Assembly (NCBI RefSeq): GCF_001632365.1
Contig: NW_024468517.1
Span: 192,145 to 256,144, forward strand
Reading direction: 5' to 3'
Origin: Laetiporus sulphureus 93-53
Taxonomy: Eukaryota > Basidiomycota > Agaricomycetes > Polyporales > Laetiporaceae
DNA length: 64,000 nt
Below the pieces are notes generated by a model. That model saw nothing but the letters and a program-made list of their open reading frames with translations. It did not search any database and was not told where the DNA came from. A program made the position numbers and the translations under genes. Positions 12,257 to 24,655 of the stretch are shown one piece after another. Within the stretch, counting starts at the first letter, position 1. Every line of letters begins with the position of its first letter.

Positions 12257-14972
12257 ATGTCCAAGACGGCTGCGCTCCGTCGCGCCCTCTTCTCGCGCAG
12301 GACCCTTGCCGTCGTCTCCGGCGCGACGCTCCTTGCCGCCGGAGGAGGTTATTACTACCTCAACTCGGGGCCCACCTACCCTCCCTCAACGAAAGACACC
12401 AGGAGACCCCCTCCGCCATGGACGCCTCCTTCGAGGCAGCACATGCTCGACGCGCTCAAGGCGTCGTCGTCGAAGAAGGATGACGCTTATCCCGAAGAGT
12501 TTGACTTGCTCATCGTTGGAGGAGGCGCGACGGGGGCAGGTGTGGCAGTGGATGCCGCCAGCAGAGGGCTGAAGGTCGCCCTTGTTGAAAGAGATGATTT
12601 CAGCTCAGGTGCGTTGTTAGTTGGGTTCTGAGAAGCACGAATGTGCTGTTGTCGCACGCTGCGGCTCCCGTACACATGGCCGATCGTTCTGAGAAGCACC
12701 CTGCTAGCAATTCATATAGTTATGCATTCTCGATTATCGCATGAACTCACGTCACTGTGCTTACAGGCACCTCCTCAAAGTCGACGAAGCTGGTCCATGG
12801 AGGAGTACGCTATCTGCAGAAGGCTGTCATGGAGCTCGACTACGAGCAGTACAAGCTAGTCCGTGAGGCCTTGCACGAACGCCGCATTTTCCTCCAGACA
12901 GCACCATACCTATCAACTATGTTACCCATCATGTTACCCATCTACAAGTGCGTTTTTTACTTTCGCCTTGGTTGCACTTGGTGACATTCGCATCAGATAC
13001 TGGCAGGTTCCTTACTACTGGGTTGGATGCAAGATGTACGACGTGCTGGCTGGAAAGGAGAACATGGAATCTTCGTATCTCATGAGCAAGGGCAAAGCTC
13101 TAGAGACTTTCCCGATGCTCAAGCAGGACGGACTCGTAGGCGCGCTGGTTTACTATGACGGTACGTCAAGCGGATTCTCAATATCGCATTATCAGACTTA
13201 TGACGTGTTTCATAGGTCAACACAATGACTCTCGGATGAACATCGCTCTCATCATGACGGCTGTACAGCAAGGCGCGATCGTTGCGAACCACGTCGAGGT
13301 CACTTCGTTGCAGAAGGAAGCCGGTTCTGGCAAGCTCTACGGCGCACGGGTACAGGACAAATTCACCGGCCAGGAATTCGAAGTTCGCGCAAAGGGTATT
13401 ATCAATGCTACAGGCCCCTTCACGGACGCACTGCTCAAAATGGACAACCCCGCACACGTCCCGATCGTCCAACCGTCCTCCGGCATTCACATCACGCTCC
13501 CGAACTACTACTCTCCGCGCACCATGGGTCTGCTTGACCCCGCTACCTCGGACGGCCGTGTCATCTTCTTCCTCCCGTGGCAAGGCAACACGATTGCGGG
13601 GACGACGGACACGCCTGCGGTCGTCGAGACGGAGCCGAAGGCACAGGAGGAGGAGATCCGTTGGGTGCTCGAGGAGGTCAGGCATTACCTGTCGCCGGAC
13701 ATTAAAGTGCGCAGGGGTGACGTGCTTAGTGCATGGAGCGGCCTGCGCCCGCTGGTAAGGAACCCGAACGCGGCGAGCACTGAAGGTTTGGTCAGGAACC
13801 ACATGATTCATGTGAGCGATAGCGGCTTGGTCACGATTGCTGGCGGCAAGTGGACGACATACCGCGCTATGGCGGAGGAGACTGTGGATAAGGCTATCGA
13901 GGTGTTCGGGCTGAAGCCGAAGAGTGGCTGTGTCACGGAGTCCTTGAGGTTGGTTGGCAGCGAAGGCTGGAGCAGGAACATGTTCATTGGTCTAATTCAA
14001 CGCGTGAGTCCCTTGCTCAAAGCCAACGGTGAATATACTGTTAATGCGCTTCTTTTGCAGTACGGCTTGGAAACTGAGGTCGCGAAGCACCTTTCGGATA
14101 ACTATGGTGACCGCGCATGGACTGTATGCTCCCTCGCCCAACCTACTGGACAGGCCTGGCCATTGCACGGCAAGAGACTCGCTCCCGGATATCCTTGTGC
14201 GTATATACCCTCACACGTAAAACATCGCTAATGGTAACGGTCCCGCCATGCAGTTATTGAAGCCGAAGTACGCTACGCCGTTCGCTACGAGTACGCCGAG
14301 ACCGCCGTCGACGTCATCGCCCGCCGCACCCGTCTGTCCTTCCTGAACGCACAGGCCGCGCTCGACGCCCTCCCGCGTGTCATCGACATCATGGCCGAGG
14401 AGAAACACTGGTCCAAGGCTCGCAAGGAGCAGGAGATGCAGAATGCGACGCACTTCCTCGCGAGCATGGGGCTGCGTCCAGGCGCAGTGCCGTTCAGCAG
14501 CGCAGAACCGCATGGCCTGCTCGAGCGGGTGGAGAGTGCGATCGGGCTCAGTGCGGGCGAGCGTAAGAGGCGCGGCGCGCCTGAGATGGTGTATAGCCGT
14601 GCGCAGTTCGAGACGGGCGAGGTGGACATGCTGAAGGAGGCGTTCGAGAAGCGTACGAAAGAGCCTCAGGAGAGGCTGAAGAACGAGGAGGCGTTCGATC
14701 TGGTCAAGAGCTTGCCTGGATACGAGGAAATCAAGGGCAAGGACTATGATTACGTGCTTGAGGAGGCTGGGTTCTCGAAGGCAGAAGACGTGGATTTCGA
14801 CGACTTCGTCGAGGTAGGAATATCCAGCCTGATTTCCTACGGAAGGTTGCTGATATCTTTTCCACAGATCTGCGCCGGGCTTCGTGACGTTTTGTTCGCC
14901 CCTGTCCGCACCCGCGCATCCCAAACTGAGAGAACAAGGATACCCGTGGAGAAAAGCGGAGGCGGTGTATAA
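12257..14972 (+). CDS. GUT2: FAD-dependent glycerol-3-phosphate dehydrogenase, mitochondrial
   Basis: Oxidises glycerol-3-phosphate to dihydroxyacetone phosphate at the outer face of the inner mitochondrial membrane and passes electrons to ubiquinone. Seven exons; introns at 12609-12766, 12948-12996, 13161-13215, 14004-14060, 14197-14253 and 14814-14867 give about 760 residues. The N-terminus has an Arg-rich presequence ([18 protein letters not shown]) and a hydrophobic segment ([16 protein letters not shown]). The FAD fold follows: [20 protein letters not shown], then [23 protein letters not shown] spanning intron 1. [32 protein letters not shown] and [15 protein letters not shown] match the family. 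The C-terminal region ([16 protein letters not shown]) resembles the EF-hand-like extension of animal enzymes, but the loops look poor in calcium ligands. Gene complete. Confidence 0.93.
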
Positions 14973-15362
14973 GCAATAGATCCATTGTTTTCCTCATTGT
15001 TCTCTGCGACAGGACTGATGTTCTCATGTGCACAATAACACACTATCAACTCATATCTTATATTCGTCCATATACTACGGTACTCGACAAACAGTAACGT
15101 ATACCGATATCATAAGTTGTCCGCTTCGTGACCAACAGTCACTATCGCGTCGACTTCGGAGAGATCCGGGACGTCCAGCGAGAATAGGGGAGATAATATG
15201 GATGAATCAGCATAAAGGTTAGGGTACACGACGACACGTCTAATAAACCTACACCAGTCTCCTGCTAACGTGCGGCAACGTCAAGAATAAAGGAGAAAAT
15301 GGGTACGATAGAATGCCCCTCTCCCCTTGAGAGCGAACGGAGGATAGTGTATGATTAATCAT
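14973..15362. other. 3' spacer between convergent GUT2 and histone H3
   Basis: No feature beyond the expected 3' untranslated regions. Confidence 0.5.
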
Positions 15363-16062
<700 letters not shown>

Positions 16063-16114
16063 TTATATAGCGCGATGCGCGACGCGTGACGCGTGACACG
16101 TGCATATGACGCGT
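16063..16114 (-). promoter_or_regulatory. Histone H3 promoter: TATA-like element and ACGCGT cluster
   Basis: A TATA-like ctatataagg (minus strand) lies at 16061-16070, about 115 bp upstream of the H3 ATG. Three ACGCGT boxes follow at 16082-16087, 16089-16094 and 16109-16114, with a CACGTG at 16097-16102. ACGCGT is the known binding core of MBF, the G1/S transcription factor, fitting S-phase control of H3; the link is inferred. Confidence 0.6.
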
Positions 16115-18003
16115 CTGTGGCTGTGCCGCTATTGTGGCTGGTGGCCCCGTATTTGGCAATTGTTCTTCGAGGGCGTGCATTCAAACAACTTACTCTTATC
16201 CGTAATCTTGGCCGCTGGACACCGTTGGCCACGTTGACAAACCTGAGCCGGAACTGGGGCTACCGCTGAGAACATTTCTGATGGTGGGAGGCAAGACGTG
16301 GCAGAAACAGCCTCAAAGATTGTCCAGCGAGGGAAACTTCATCCCTCTGGGAGCATCCTGCTCTTTAGCTCGAGGATTCTCGGATACCGTTCCACGGCAC
16401 TGGATATCGTCGATTCTGTCTTGATGTGAGAACGGCGATCTCTACGACGGAGCCGCTTGTTGCCGAGGAAACGGAAGCCACCTCAGCCACTCAGGGTCAC
16501 GGTAACCGACTCACATTATCCTTGTCGTCACACCCTATACATGCGACTCACTCGATGCTGCACATTCGCGCTTTTCGATGGATGGGGTGCCTATCGTTTG
16601 TCCGTCCACGAGCAACGTGGATCTGAAGAATGGTTCCACGCAAGACCGGTGCCTCTCCGACCCTGGTGCGTTATGAGAGAAAGCTGGTTATGGTAAAGCT
16701 TGATCTTACTCACCTACAGCGATCAATAAGGGCTTTGTCTCTCACATTCCGATAACGCCACGTCCTCATGCTTAATGCGCATCCTCTAGCGAACCGCGAT
16801 TTCTCGGTCTGTGGTAGGACAAACCAAACACCTATCCGAACCAATGAAAGCCATGGCCCTCAAACTGCTCATGATCCTTCAGCTCTCTGGATGGGATACG
16901 GTCCTCATGACTATGATCTGACCAATGCATGGATCCGGATTCGCTATGACGCGTGGCCCACGCCTTCTGCCTAGGCATATCCGTCGAGGTCAGGTCCGTT
17001 CAAGAGCTCTCCTGGTGTTATGGTCTTGACGTGCGGCCAAGCTGTCACAAAAGCAGTAAAGCTAGCTAATGTATGGCATGTTCTGATCAAGGGAGATGAC
17101 ATGGCCACTTGTTGGCCATACCTCAGCGCATAAGGGCTGATTGTGCTTCCCATCCTTTCAGAAGGGTAAGATCAGTGTTGAGCGCTATAGTCTTACCCTT
17201 AACGCTTCGGCTACAGTGCAACGTTTTTGGGTAACTCAACTTGTTTCCCTGTTTCCAGTGTTTGGTGCCACCCGGTCTCCAAAGTGTGATCAGCGATTGT
17301 GACGGATTAGACTCAGCAAGTGCTATCTCGGTAACCTCTTCTCGGTAGCAGCTGGTTGTGTACTTATCCGGCCGTATAATGAATGGAACGGATGTCTTGG
17401 ACGCAGCTTGTTCCGCACCTTCTCTGGATCCATTTGCCAAGCCCGCGTTCTATTCTAACATGCAAGCTCGATTGGACACCGAAGCAAGATGAACGGTATG
17501 GTCGCGGTAGAAGAAAGAGACTCGTGACAAAGGTGCGGCATCCCTGGGAATCCACGATCGGGGGGTGAGCGGACATGTAATGTCCCGCATGTTACATGAC
17601 GCTCATATCGCCTTCACAGAGGCGAAAGAGTCGTGGTGATGCCAAAAGTGTGAAATGCGCGCTTATGCGAGACCATGCTAACCGTCGACACCAAGTTATA
17701 TAGACTCCCTTCCACTCGATACAACGATCAAATAGTACTGATGTGCCCACGCTCATTGCCCTGCTTTGGACTGATGTTCATCATCATGAACTCGGACCGA
17801 AGGGAACTTACAGAGCAGGAGCAGGGAAAACGCGCACGTGCCGCAACACGCTGCAAACGCGTGTTTCGCTTGATACCGATGCTCAGCGAAGGTTGAGCCG
17901 GTTGGCACTGTCTCCAGCCTTCTCCAAAGCCTGTGCACCTCGGTCTTCTGCGGTACTATACAATGTATCTCGCGGATGATGTTAATGGTTCGTTCTTGCC
18001 CTC
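16115..18003. other. Long spacer, no gene recognised
   Basis: About 1.9 kb with short reading frames only. I looked for a divergent histone H4 (expected near-invariant sequence) and did not find one. No repeat or transposon end was noticed. Confidence 0.5.
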
Positions 18004-19437
18004 ATGTCTTCGACTCTTTGTCAATGGATTGATGTGACCTATTACCGCTACTCAGATTCAGACCGCTCCCAGCATCGCAGCTCCTACGCCACTCTGCGTC
18101 GGACACGGCGTCCGCCCCCGCCACAGACTACGACGAGTCTAGACGACAGCTTCGACGCGGTGACTATGGAGGCGCCTACCGAGTGGAACGTGGGCACCGT
18201 CCATCACGGCGGCGATTACGAGGAGTCTATTACCGGGTATCAAAACTATGTTAACGAGATGGAGAGGAAGATGAGTCGGGAGGACGATTTCCAGCCGCCC
18301 GCCAACAAATCGATCGCTAATACGATCGGCCGCGCGACTCGCAACGTGTTCGGCAGCCTTGCTAGCGGGAAGGCCCTCAGGGGCAGCCCTGGTCAAAGGA
18401 GCAGCGCTGGCATGGCAACTCCGGACAATGCGAGGGTGGTCAATGAACGCAAAGCAAAGGTCGAGCTTGTTGAATCGCAGGTCAAGCAGGATGGGCCCGA
18501 TCGTACCATCTCGCTATGGCGCGAGCGCGTCGCGGACAGCAGCGGCAGCGGCAGTCAAGCGGGCAATTACGTTCGCAGTGATGCGAACAACCACTCCCAG
18601 TGCACCAGAAACTCTGGATCTGGATCGCACAGGAGGACTAGAAGCGAGGGTCTTGTGGGACTCTACAGCAACTCTCCGAATAACGGCGACAGCAGGGATC
18701 CGCAGGCACCGAGGTCCAACAGGGTTTCGTTCGAGCGGACTGAGGTGAGCGGGTTATTTGTAGGCTCAGCAACATGTAGCACGAGTGCTCATCATGTCCC
18801 AGTATATGGTGGCGTACCAGCATGCCGGTGAAGCAGGGATCCCCACGCCAGTGTACGCGCGCTCTGAGCGAGGCAGTGTCATTCCCCTCCAACCCCCTGC
18901 TGCGGCATCCACGCCCATGAGCCCTGGGCCCCAGCAGATGGGCCAGACTCGCACCATCTCGCCGGCGGATAGGCGTTACGCAGGGCCGTCGTCTTTTGAT
19001 CGCTACGAGGTAGGCTCTTGTCTTCACTTGTCGATACGAGACGGCTGAAGATCCACGTTCAGCATATGATCACCTATCCGCAGACGCCTCCCTACAGCAA
19101 TGCAAGCTCTGGCAGCTTGCAGGGACGTGGCTCCACGAGCCGCCGGCAGTCGTCCTCCGCGCAAAGCAGACGGGCATCCGCACCCGTAGATATGCAAGAC
19201 GTCGCGAGGGGACCGACGGCTTCGCCCGTTGATCTCATCCTGGCGTCGTGTGACCCCTCTTTACTGCACATTTCACCGGTGCTGGCGGAGCTCGGTATCC
19301 GGAAAGTGGAGCACCTCCGCGCGGTCGCACGGCTCAGTGAAGAGACGAGGGACAGGGAGGTGAAGGAAGAGGCATTGAAGAGGGGCGTCACCGTCGTGGA
19401 GTGGGCGATTCTCATGGATAAGCTGCAGATCTTATAG
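18004..19437 (+). CDS. Uncharacterised protein with conserved-looking C-terminal domain
   Basis: Three exons with introns near 18745-18802 and 19010-19061. The N-terminal two thirds are low in complexity, rich in Ser, Arg and Gly, with one more ordered patch (QNYVNEMERKMSREDDF and NTIGRATRNVFGSLASGKAL). The last about 80 residues look folded and helical: PVDLILASCDPSLLHISP, VLAELGIRKVEHLRAVARL, then VTVVEWAILMDKLQIL before the stop. I do not recognise the family; the terminal block has the look of a small helical interaction domain (SAM-like in length), which is a guess. The exact start is uncertain: an AG near 18058 could be an acceptor for an upstream exon. Confidence 0.6.
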
Positions 19438-20472
19438 TGTGGGCTCGCTGTGCTCACGGTTCCTTCCCCGTTTTAACACTTCCTTTGTGTCTGACTCGCC
19501 CGTATCTCACTTTTTGTGTACCACCATTGTACCATATACGTTTCCTTGGCTCACAATATGCATTTCATCACTACAGCAACGCAGACGAGCGTGAACCACA
19601 AGAACTGCTAAATCGGGAAGACAAAGAAACCATTGCAAGGTTGATCAATTATAAACGTGCGATCTGTCCGAGCCGTGCAGATCGTCTGCCGCTGTCGAAG
19701 CAGGGAAGAGAAGCAGCACGTGGTTGATCCCAGCGGCCGACGTCTCCGTGAGGGAGTCTGAGGCCACAAGGACCAACGGGGCACACGGGGACACAGGCTG
19801 CCATCCGGTTGATGCGCCACCAGGGACTCGCCGATCAGCACTGATCAGACGAGATCGAGCTCGCAAAGATCTCCCATAGCAATCTTTCGCAATCCCGTTG
19901 GTAAAGATTTGGAGCATTTTTCGCCGACTTGAGGCTGATGAGGCTGTCAGAGACAAGTCTGTTGATCGTCGGTGTTTGCACCGAATTCCGGGGCTTGCAT
20001 GTCTGTAACTGTGAGATTAGCAAGAACCAAGGTCAGAGGATAGATGCAGATGCTGATAATCTTTATCACAACGTACCGACGATTTTTGTCTATACGTGAT
20101 CTATATAAACCCCCCTCCTGGTTTGACCGCACTACAGGCGATCGAGTCGCTAGATGTTGGGTTAGAGCCGAGTAGAACCATCCAACAAACCTCTTTGCAT
20201 TTCATCGCATACATGAACATTGCGTCGAATCAGTCGAGAGCATAAGAGTACAGTAGCAGCAACAAGAAACACCTGAATAACTAAGGCAAGCAGATTTCCC
20301 ATCAAATCGCAATCTGGATTTGCTTGCCACGCCGCAGAGACGTGTGGCGCAGGATACTGGCGGTCGTCAAACGCACCCCCTCCTTGCTAACTCCAAGCGA
20401 CAACCTGCAACCTCCGGTCCCAAGTCGACGTACTCATAGTAACTGCACTACATTCTACCGGGGAAATTTGCG
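19438..20472. other. Spacer, no gene recognised
   Basis: 3' flank of the unknown gene and promoter region of the RhoGAP gene. Only short overlapping frames are present. Confidence 0.5.
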
Positions 20473-22970
20473 ATGGGCCCGAACGTGGCCGCACTCAAAC
20501 AGCGACTGGCGTCGTTCGCGCAGGCGCGCTCGGATACGCCCCTCAGCTCCAAACGGCGCACATTTGCCGGCCCACCTCTTCGGACGCGAGCCCAGGATGC
20601 ACAGACTGGTCTATGGGAGTACAGGGACGATGTGCAGGATGTAATGAGCAAGGTTATCTTCCAGGCTGGAGTGGATTACGAGTGAGTAGGGTGGCTCGGC
20701 TTGATGGTTTCCAGAAACTGACTATCGTGCCTGTCTGTGGCTAGGACGCGGCCAATGTACGTCGTACCATGCCTGTACGAGAGCGAGGAGACTATAGCCT
20801 AACCTTCGTCCTTAGGGTCGTAATGAATGCATCGGTCTTGCCGGACCCACGAGAGATCGACTATGACATCCTGCTCTCGTAAGTGATACATCACGATGCG
20901 AGAGGCTGCTCGAAAGTTGAAAAATGATGTCGTAATAGGCGCATACTTTCATATCTTGACTTGTATGGTACGTGAATATGTCACCACAGGTTTGTGCCAA
21001 CACATCCAACTTGCATTTAGTCGAATCGGACTATACGGTCGTGTTCTTCGCTGCGGGAGGAAGGTACACCCCTGGGTGGAGCTGGGTATGGAAAGCATAT
21101 CGCAGTCTCAGCCGGAAGTATCGCAAAAATCTCAAGAAACTGGTACGTTCTCCTGCAACCTTCACTCTTCACGGACTCCTGATATATTTCCTTCCTGCTT
21201 AGTTCATCGTACACTCAACGTTTTTCACGAAAAGTAAGTCCGATTATTCAAGATGTTCGCATCAGTTAACGAGCAGCGGCAGTGCTGTTCTCCTTGGCTG
21301 GCACTATCATCAGGTTGCTGCTCAGCCCACATATCCTCTATTCACCGTAACTTACACATCCCATCACAGTCCAAAATTCTATCGAAAAATCACGTACATT
21401 AACACGCTCTCCGAGCTCGCGTGCTACATACCCTTGACCCAGATCGACATTCCGCCCGCAGTCTATAAGTGCGTGCATTCCACTTCCAAGCTTCGCACGT
21501 TATCGAGCTGCTCATCTTCCCCTGTACCCTGGACAGGGAGAATCTGAAGCATGAGAAGCAGATTCAGATGCCGATGCCTACTCGGGCGGACTTGTTTGGA
21601 GTGCCGCTGGAGGAGTTGATGGGGTATGACGGCGAGAAGGGTGGCCTTCCGAGAGTCGTCAAGGATTGTATACAGTACCTTCGTTCAACCGGTATGTTGT
21701 ACCGGCTGAAGCGTATGGGGCATATTCTGATCGGCAGACAGGCATGCAGGACGAGGGCTTGTTCCGACGCTCGCCAAATTCTGTGCTGCTCAAGCAGGTG
21801 CAGCAAGCTTATGATCGAGGTATGGCCTTTGATACCGACCATTTCAAGTGCTGATCGTATCATAGGCCAAGTCGTGTCCCTAGATACATTTGGTGACCCG
21901 CATCTCGCGGCTGTCCTGCTGAAGAAGTATCTCCGGGACCTGCCTGTCCCTCTCTTTCCCGAAGATTTATACGCAATGATTTCGCGGTGTCCTGCGCCGA
22001 CCGATGACACATCTGACATGTCTAGCATCACATACATCCGCGAGACGTTGCTGCCCGAACTCCCTCATTGCTCGTATATCGTGCTCAGCCATGTTCTCCG
22101 TGAGTGATTCCCAACCATTTCCCCCATCACATGCCTCGCTAAAAGGACGGTACTGTAGAACTCCTGCACGACGTATCGCTGCGCTCTTCTGTGAACCGCA
22201 TGGACGCACAGAACCTCGCTGTCGTAATCACGCCCAACTTCGTGTCAGGCTCCAACCCTCTTCGCGACGTTATGATGTGCTCCACACCCAGCGGGATGAC
22301 ACCTTTCGCCAGCTCTCCATTCTCACCCACAAATCCGACGATGGGTAAGACAACGCTCGGCATGCTGATCAAGCACTGCATCCAGCGGTACTACGAGGTG
22401 TTTGACGAAGTGCCCGACCGCAGTGAGGCCGTAATGCAGAGCGCATTTCAGGTACGGCCATCCACACCGTCGTCGCCTTCCAGTCCTACGAAGACGCGAC
22501 ACAGGGAACCTATGCACGAAGATGAGGACATCGACGACACAATGCTCGTCATGCCCGTCGGCCCTCTCCCCGCCACCAATCCCGGCAGTCACTCCCACAG
22601 TTCCCAGCCGCCACCGGTCCCCAGCAGGCCACGCGACCTGAGTAAGCGCGCGAAGGAGGCACCCACGGCGTGGTCGGCGCGCACGGTCGGGCAGAGCGGG
22701 AAGGGCCCGAACGCGAATGGGAGCACGTACACGCCGTACGGCACGGTGAACAAGGCGCGCTCGACGATCAGCATCGAGCGTGGGAACCCGTCGCGGAAGG
22801 GCTCGATCTCGGTTGGGAGGGGGACGTCGCGCAAGGCGTCGGGCGCGGGCGTCGAGGCGGTTGGAATCACGGCGGCAGGATTCTTCGCTGCACCCGAGAC
22901 GGCTCCGCCGGTCCCGATGCTACCTTCGCAGATCAAGGCGAATGGAGGTCACTTGCCATCGGCCTCATGA
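20473..22970 (+). CDS. Rho GTPase-activating protein with BCH/Sec14-like N-terminal domain
   Basis: Stimulates GTP hydrolysis on Rho-family GTPases; the domain order (CRAL-TRIO/BCH then RhoGAP) is that of p50RhoGAP/ARHGAP1. Spliced exons give VVMNASVLPDPREIDYDILL, VESDYTVVFFAAGGRYTPGW and ITYINTLSELACYIPL for the BCH part. The RhoGAP part has DEGLFRRSPNSVLLKQV, holding the arginine finger, VVSLDTFGDPHLAAVLLKKY, and NRMDAQNLAVVITPNF. A Ser/Pro-rich tail follows. Introns I placed: 20682-20744, 20757-20815, 20879-20938, 20968-21020, 21143-21202, 21234-21276, 21313-21369, 21469 onward, and three more in the GAP domain. Exons 2, 4, 6 and 7 are only 12, 29, 31 and 36 nt. Start and stop look sound. 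Confidence 0.87.
20745..20756 (+). other. 12-nt microexon of the RhoGAP gene
   Basis: The 12 bases gacgcggccaat sit between an AG at 20743-20744 and a GT at 20757-20758. Joining 20681, this exon and 20816 gives E-T-R-P-M-V-V-M-N in frame. Confidence 0.7.
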
Positions 22971-23058
22971 TGATTAACAGTTGTTGTCGTGATGCTGTTA
23001 GGACGGTTTGAGGAATGATGACTGTATTTATCGGAATGCGGGTGGGTGTGGACTCGGA

Positions 23059-23168
23059 TCTGATTGTAATATTTTATTTGTCTACCTGTCGGTGCCGACG
23101 GTGTATTCCATCTGATTGTAATATTTTATGCATCTAGTATTTGTCGGTGCCGACGCTTGCATTCCATC
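23059..23168. repeat. Imperfect tandem duplication, about 52-57 bp units
   Basis: Each unit starts TCTGATTGTAATATTTTAT, continues to TGTCGGTGCCGACG and ends ATTCCATC. Copy one is about 23059-23110, copy two about 23111-23168, differing by a small internal insertion. Confidence 0.85.
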
Positions 23169-23391
23169 TGCATCTCCTCTGCTCAGGAGCGCGTCGCATA
23201 AATGCTTCACGTGATGAGACTTGCTCAATCTCCAGCGACAAGGAGACGCGCCACAGCGGACTCGCTCGCGGGCCACACAGCGCTCGCGGGATGCCGAGGA
23301 GCCGGAGGCGAATGGCACGTGGCCGACCGAGTCAATGATCCGTCACGATCCGTGTGATCACCAAGAAAGGAAGGTCTCGAGTTTTTCAACC

Positions 23392-23403
23392 TGACTCGAG
23401 TCA
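23392..23403. promoter_or_regulatory. Palindrome TGACTCGAGTCA
   Basis: A perfect 12-bp palindrome made of two TGACTC half-sites back to back, 4-12 bp before a TATA-like ATAAAAGG at 23408. Recognition by a Gcn4/AP-1-class bZIP is plausible from known site preferences. Confidence 0.55.
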
Positions 23404-24604
23404 AAAGGATAAAAGGACGGTCGACGTGCTTCTTCCCCTCGACCCTCGCCCTGTCTTTATGCCTCTCGCTGCTACCTTCCGCTGCTTTCTGTGCTTTCTG
23501 TGCGTTTCCTGGTTGCTCTGCGCATTTTTTCTCGCTGATTTCGAATGAAATACCTCTCCGGCGACTAATTGCTGCTCCTGGTCCATTCCGAGGGGTGCGC
23601 ATCAATATCCTGGGAAACCGACGGTCCGTTCTTTCTGACCTCGATGCGTTGCTTATCGCTGGCAAGCGCGCCTCGCCAAGCATGCGGGGCGTCCGAACTC
23701 TCCGCGCCAAGGCCTTCAGCCGCAAGAATGTAAGATACTGTGTACCTCGTTTCAACGCCGGGCGCCTGTGTGGCGGCAGCGTCGACGGCGAAGTTGTGGG
23801 AGATGTCCTGTGACTGTCCATCAGGTTCGTCTGCACTGCCTCGTGTGTGAGTGTATGATACCACCGCGCATTCGCAGGTGATGTTCATGTTCGTTGGCGT
23901 CGCGCTCGACGAGAGCGGTACACCCCCTCCCGTTCAATTTGCAATGCGTCCCTGAAGGCCGCTGACGGTCACGGAACGCCTGCTGGTGCCTGGTCCTCCC
24001 AAGCGAGCATGGCTCGGCTGGACGGCGAAGCTGCGCTGTGTCAGCGTCGCGCACCGCTTTCCTCCATTGGCGCTCCGGTATCGGACACTCAGTGTTGTTC
24101 TGTGGCTTGCTCTCTCTGTTCGGGGGACCTGGGCTGCTCTGCGGCGACTTCGATGTGGTCTACAGCACATGCTCGATGCGCTGCGTGAACTCTATCCTGC
24201 GGCTTCGCGTCGCTGCGGCCTGCGTCCGCGGCGGCGTGGTCGTGGATGTGTCCAGTCGGATGTCGAGGAGCGGTGGTTCGGACCGCGCATGAATGGGGGT
24301 CCTCATGGATCCGGACACGTCGGGTAATATCGCCTAACGCAGTGGAAGCCCTGAGCCCTATGCTGGCCCTCTGCCCAGGATGCGTCAGCGCGCTCTCACC
24401 GTCGGCGAATGCGTACTTCAATAGTGTTTGGCGGACGCCACGCAATATGCCACCGCAGCGGGTTCGTGGACTCTTGGACGACTGCGACGTGTCTGCGCAA
24501 TGTCGAGTTCTCTGGCGACGTGTCTGCTGTGCACTGCGCTGTCGGCGATGCTGTGCGACATACGGCGCATCAGCATTTCTTATCGACGAGCTGCCCGTTT
24601 CGGA

Positions 24605-24655
24605 GAATTGACTCGTCCTTGGATCTCGGGAGCGGTTGCTGTGCCGAGTCAATTC
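24605..24655. promoter_or_regulatory. Inverted repeat carrying two TGACTC half-sites
   Basis: GAATTGACTCG at 24605-24615 and its perfect reverse complement CGAGTCAATTC at 24645-24655, with a 29-bp spacer. Each arm holds a Gcn4-type half-site. Confidence 0.7.

Noticed and set aside
13119..13811. 230-codon minus-strand frame opposite GUT2
   Set aside because: It lies wholly antisense to well-supported GUT2 exons; its Arg/Leu-rich composition is what a GC-rich gene gives in the opposite strand.
14211..14924. 237-codon minus-strand frame at the GUT2 3' end
   Set aside because: Antisense to the last GUT2 exons, with no domain and no splice signals of its own.
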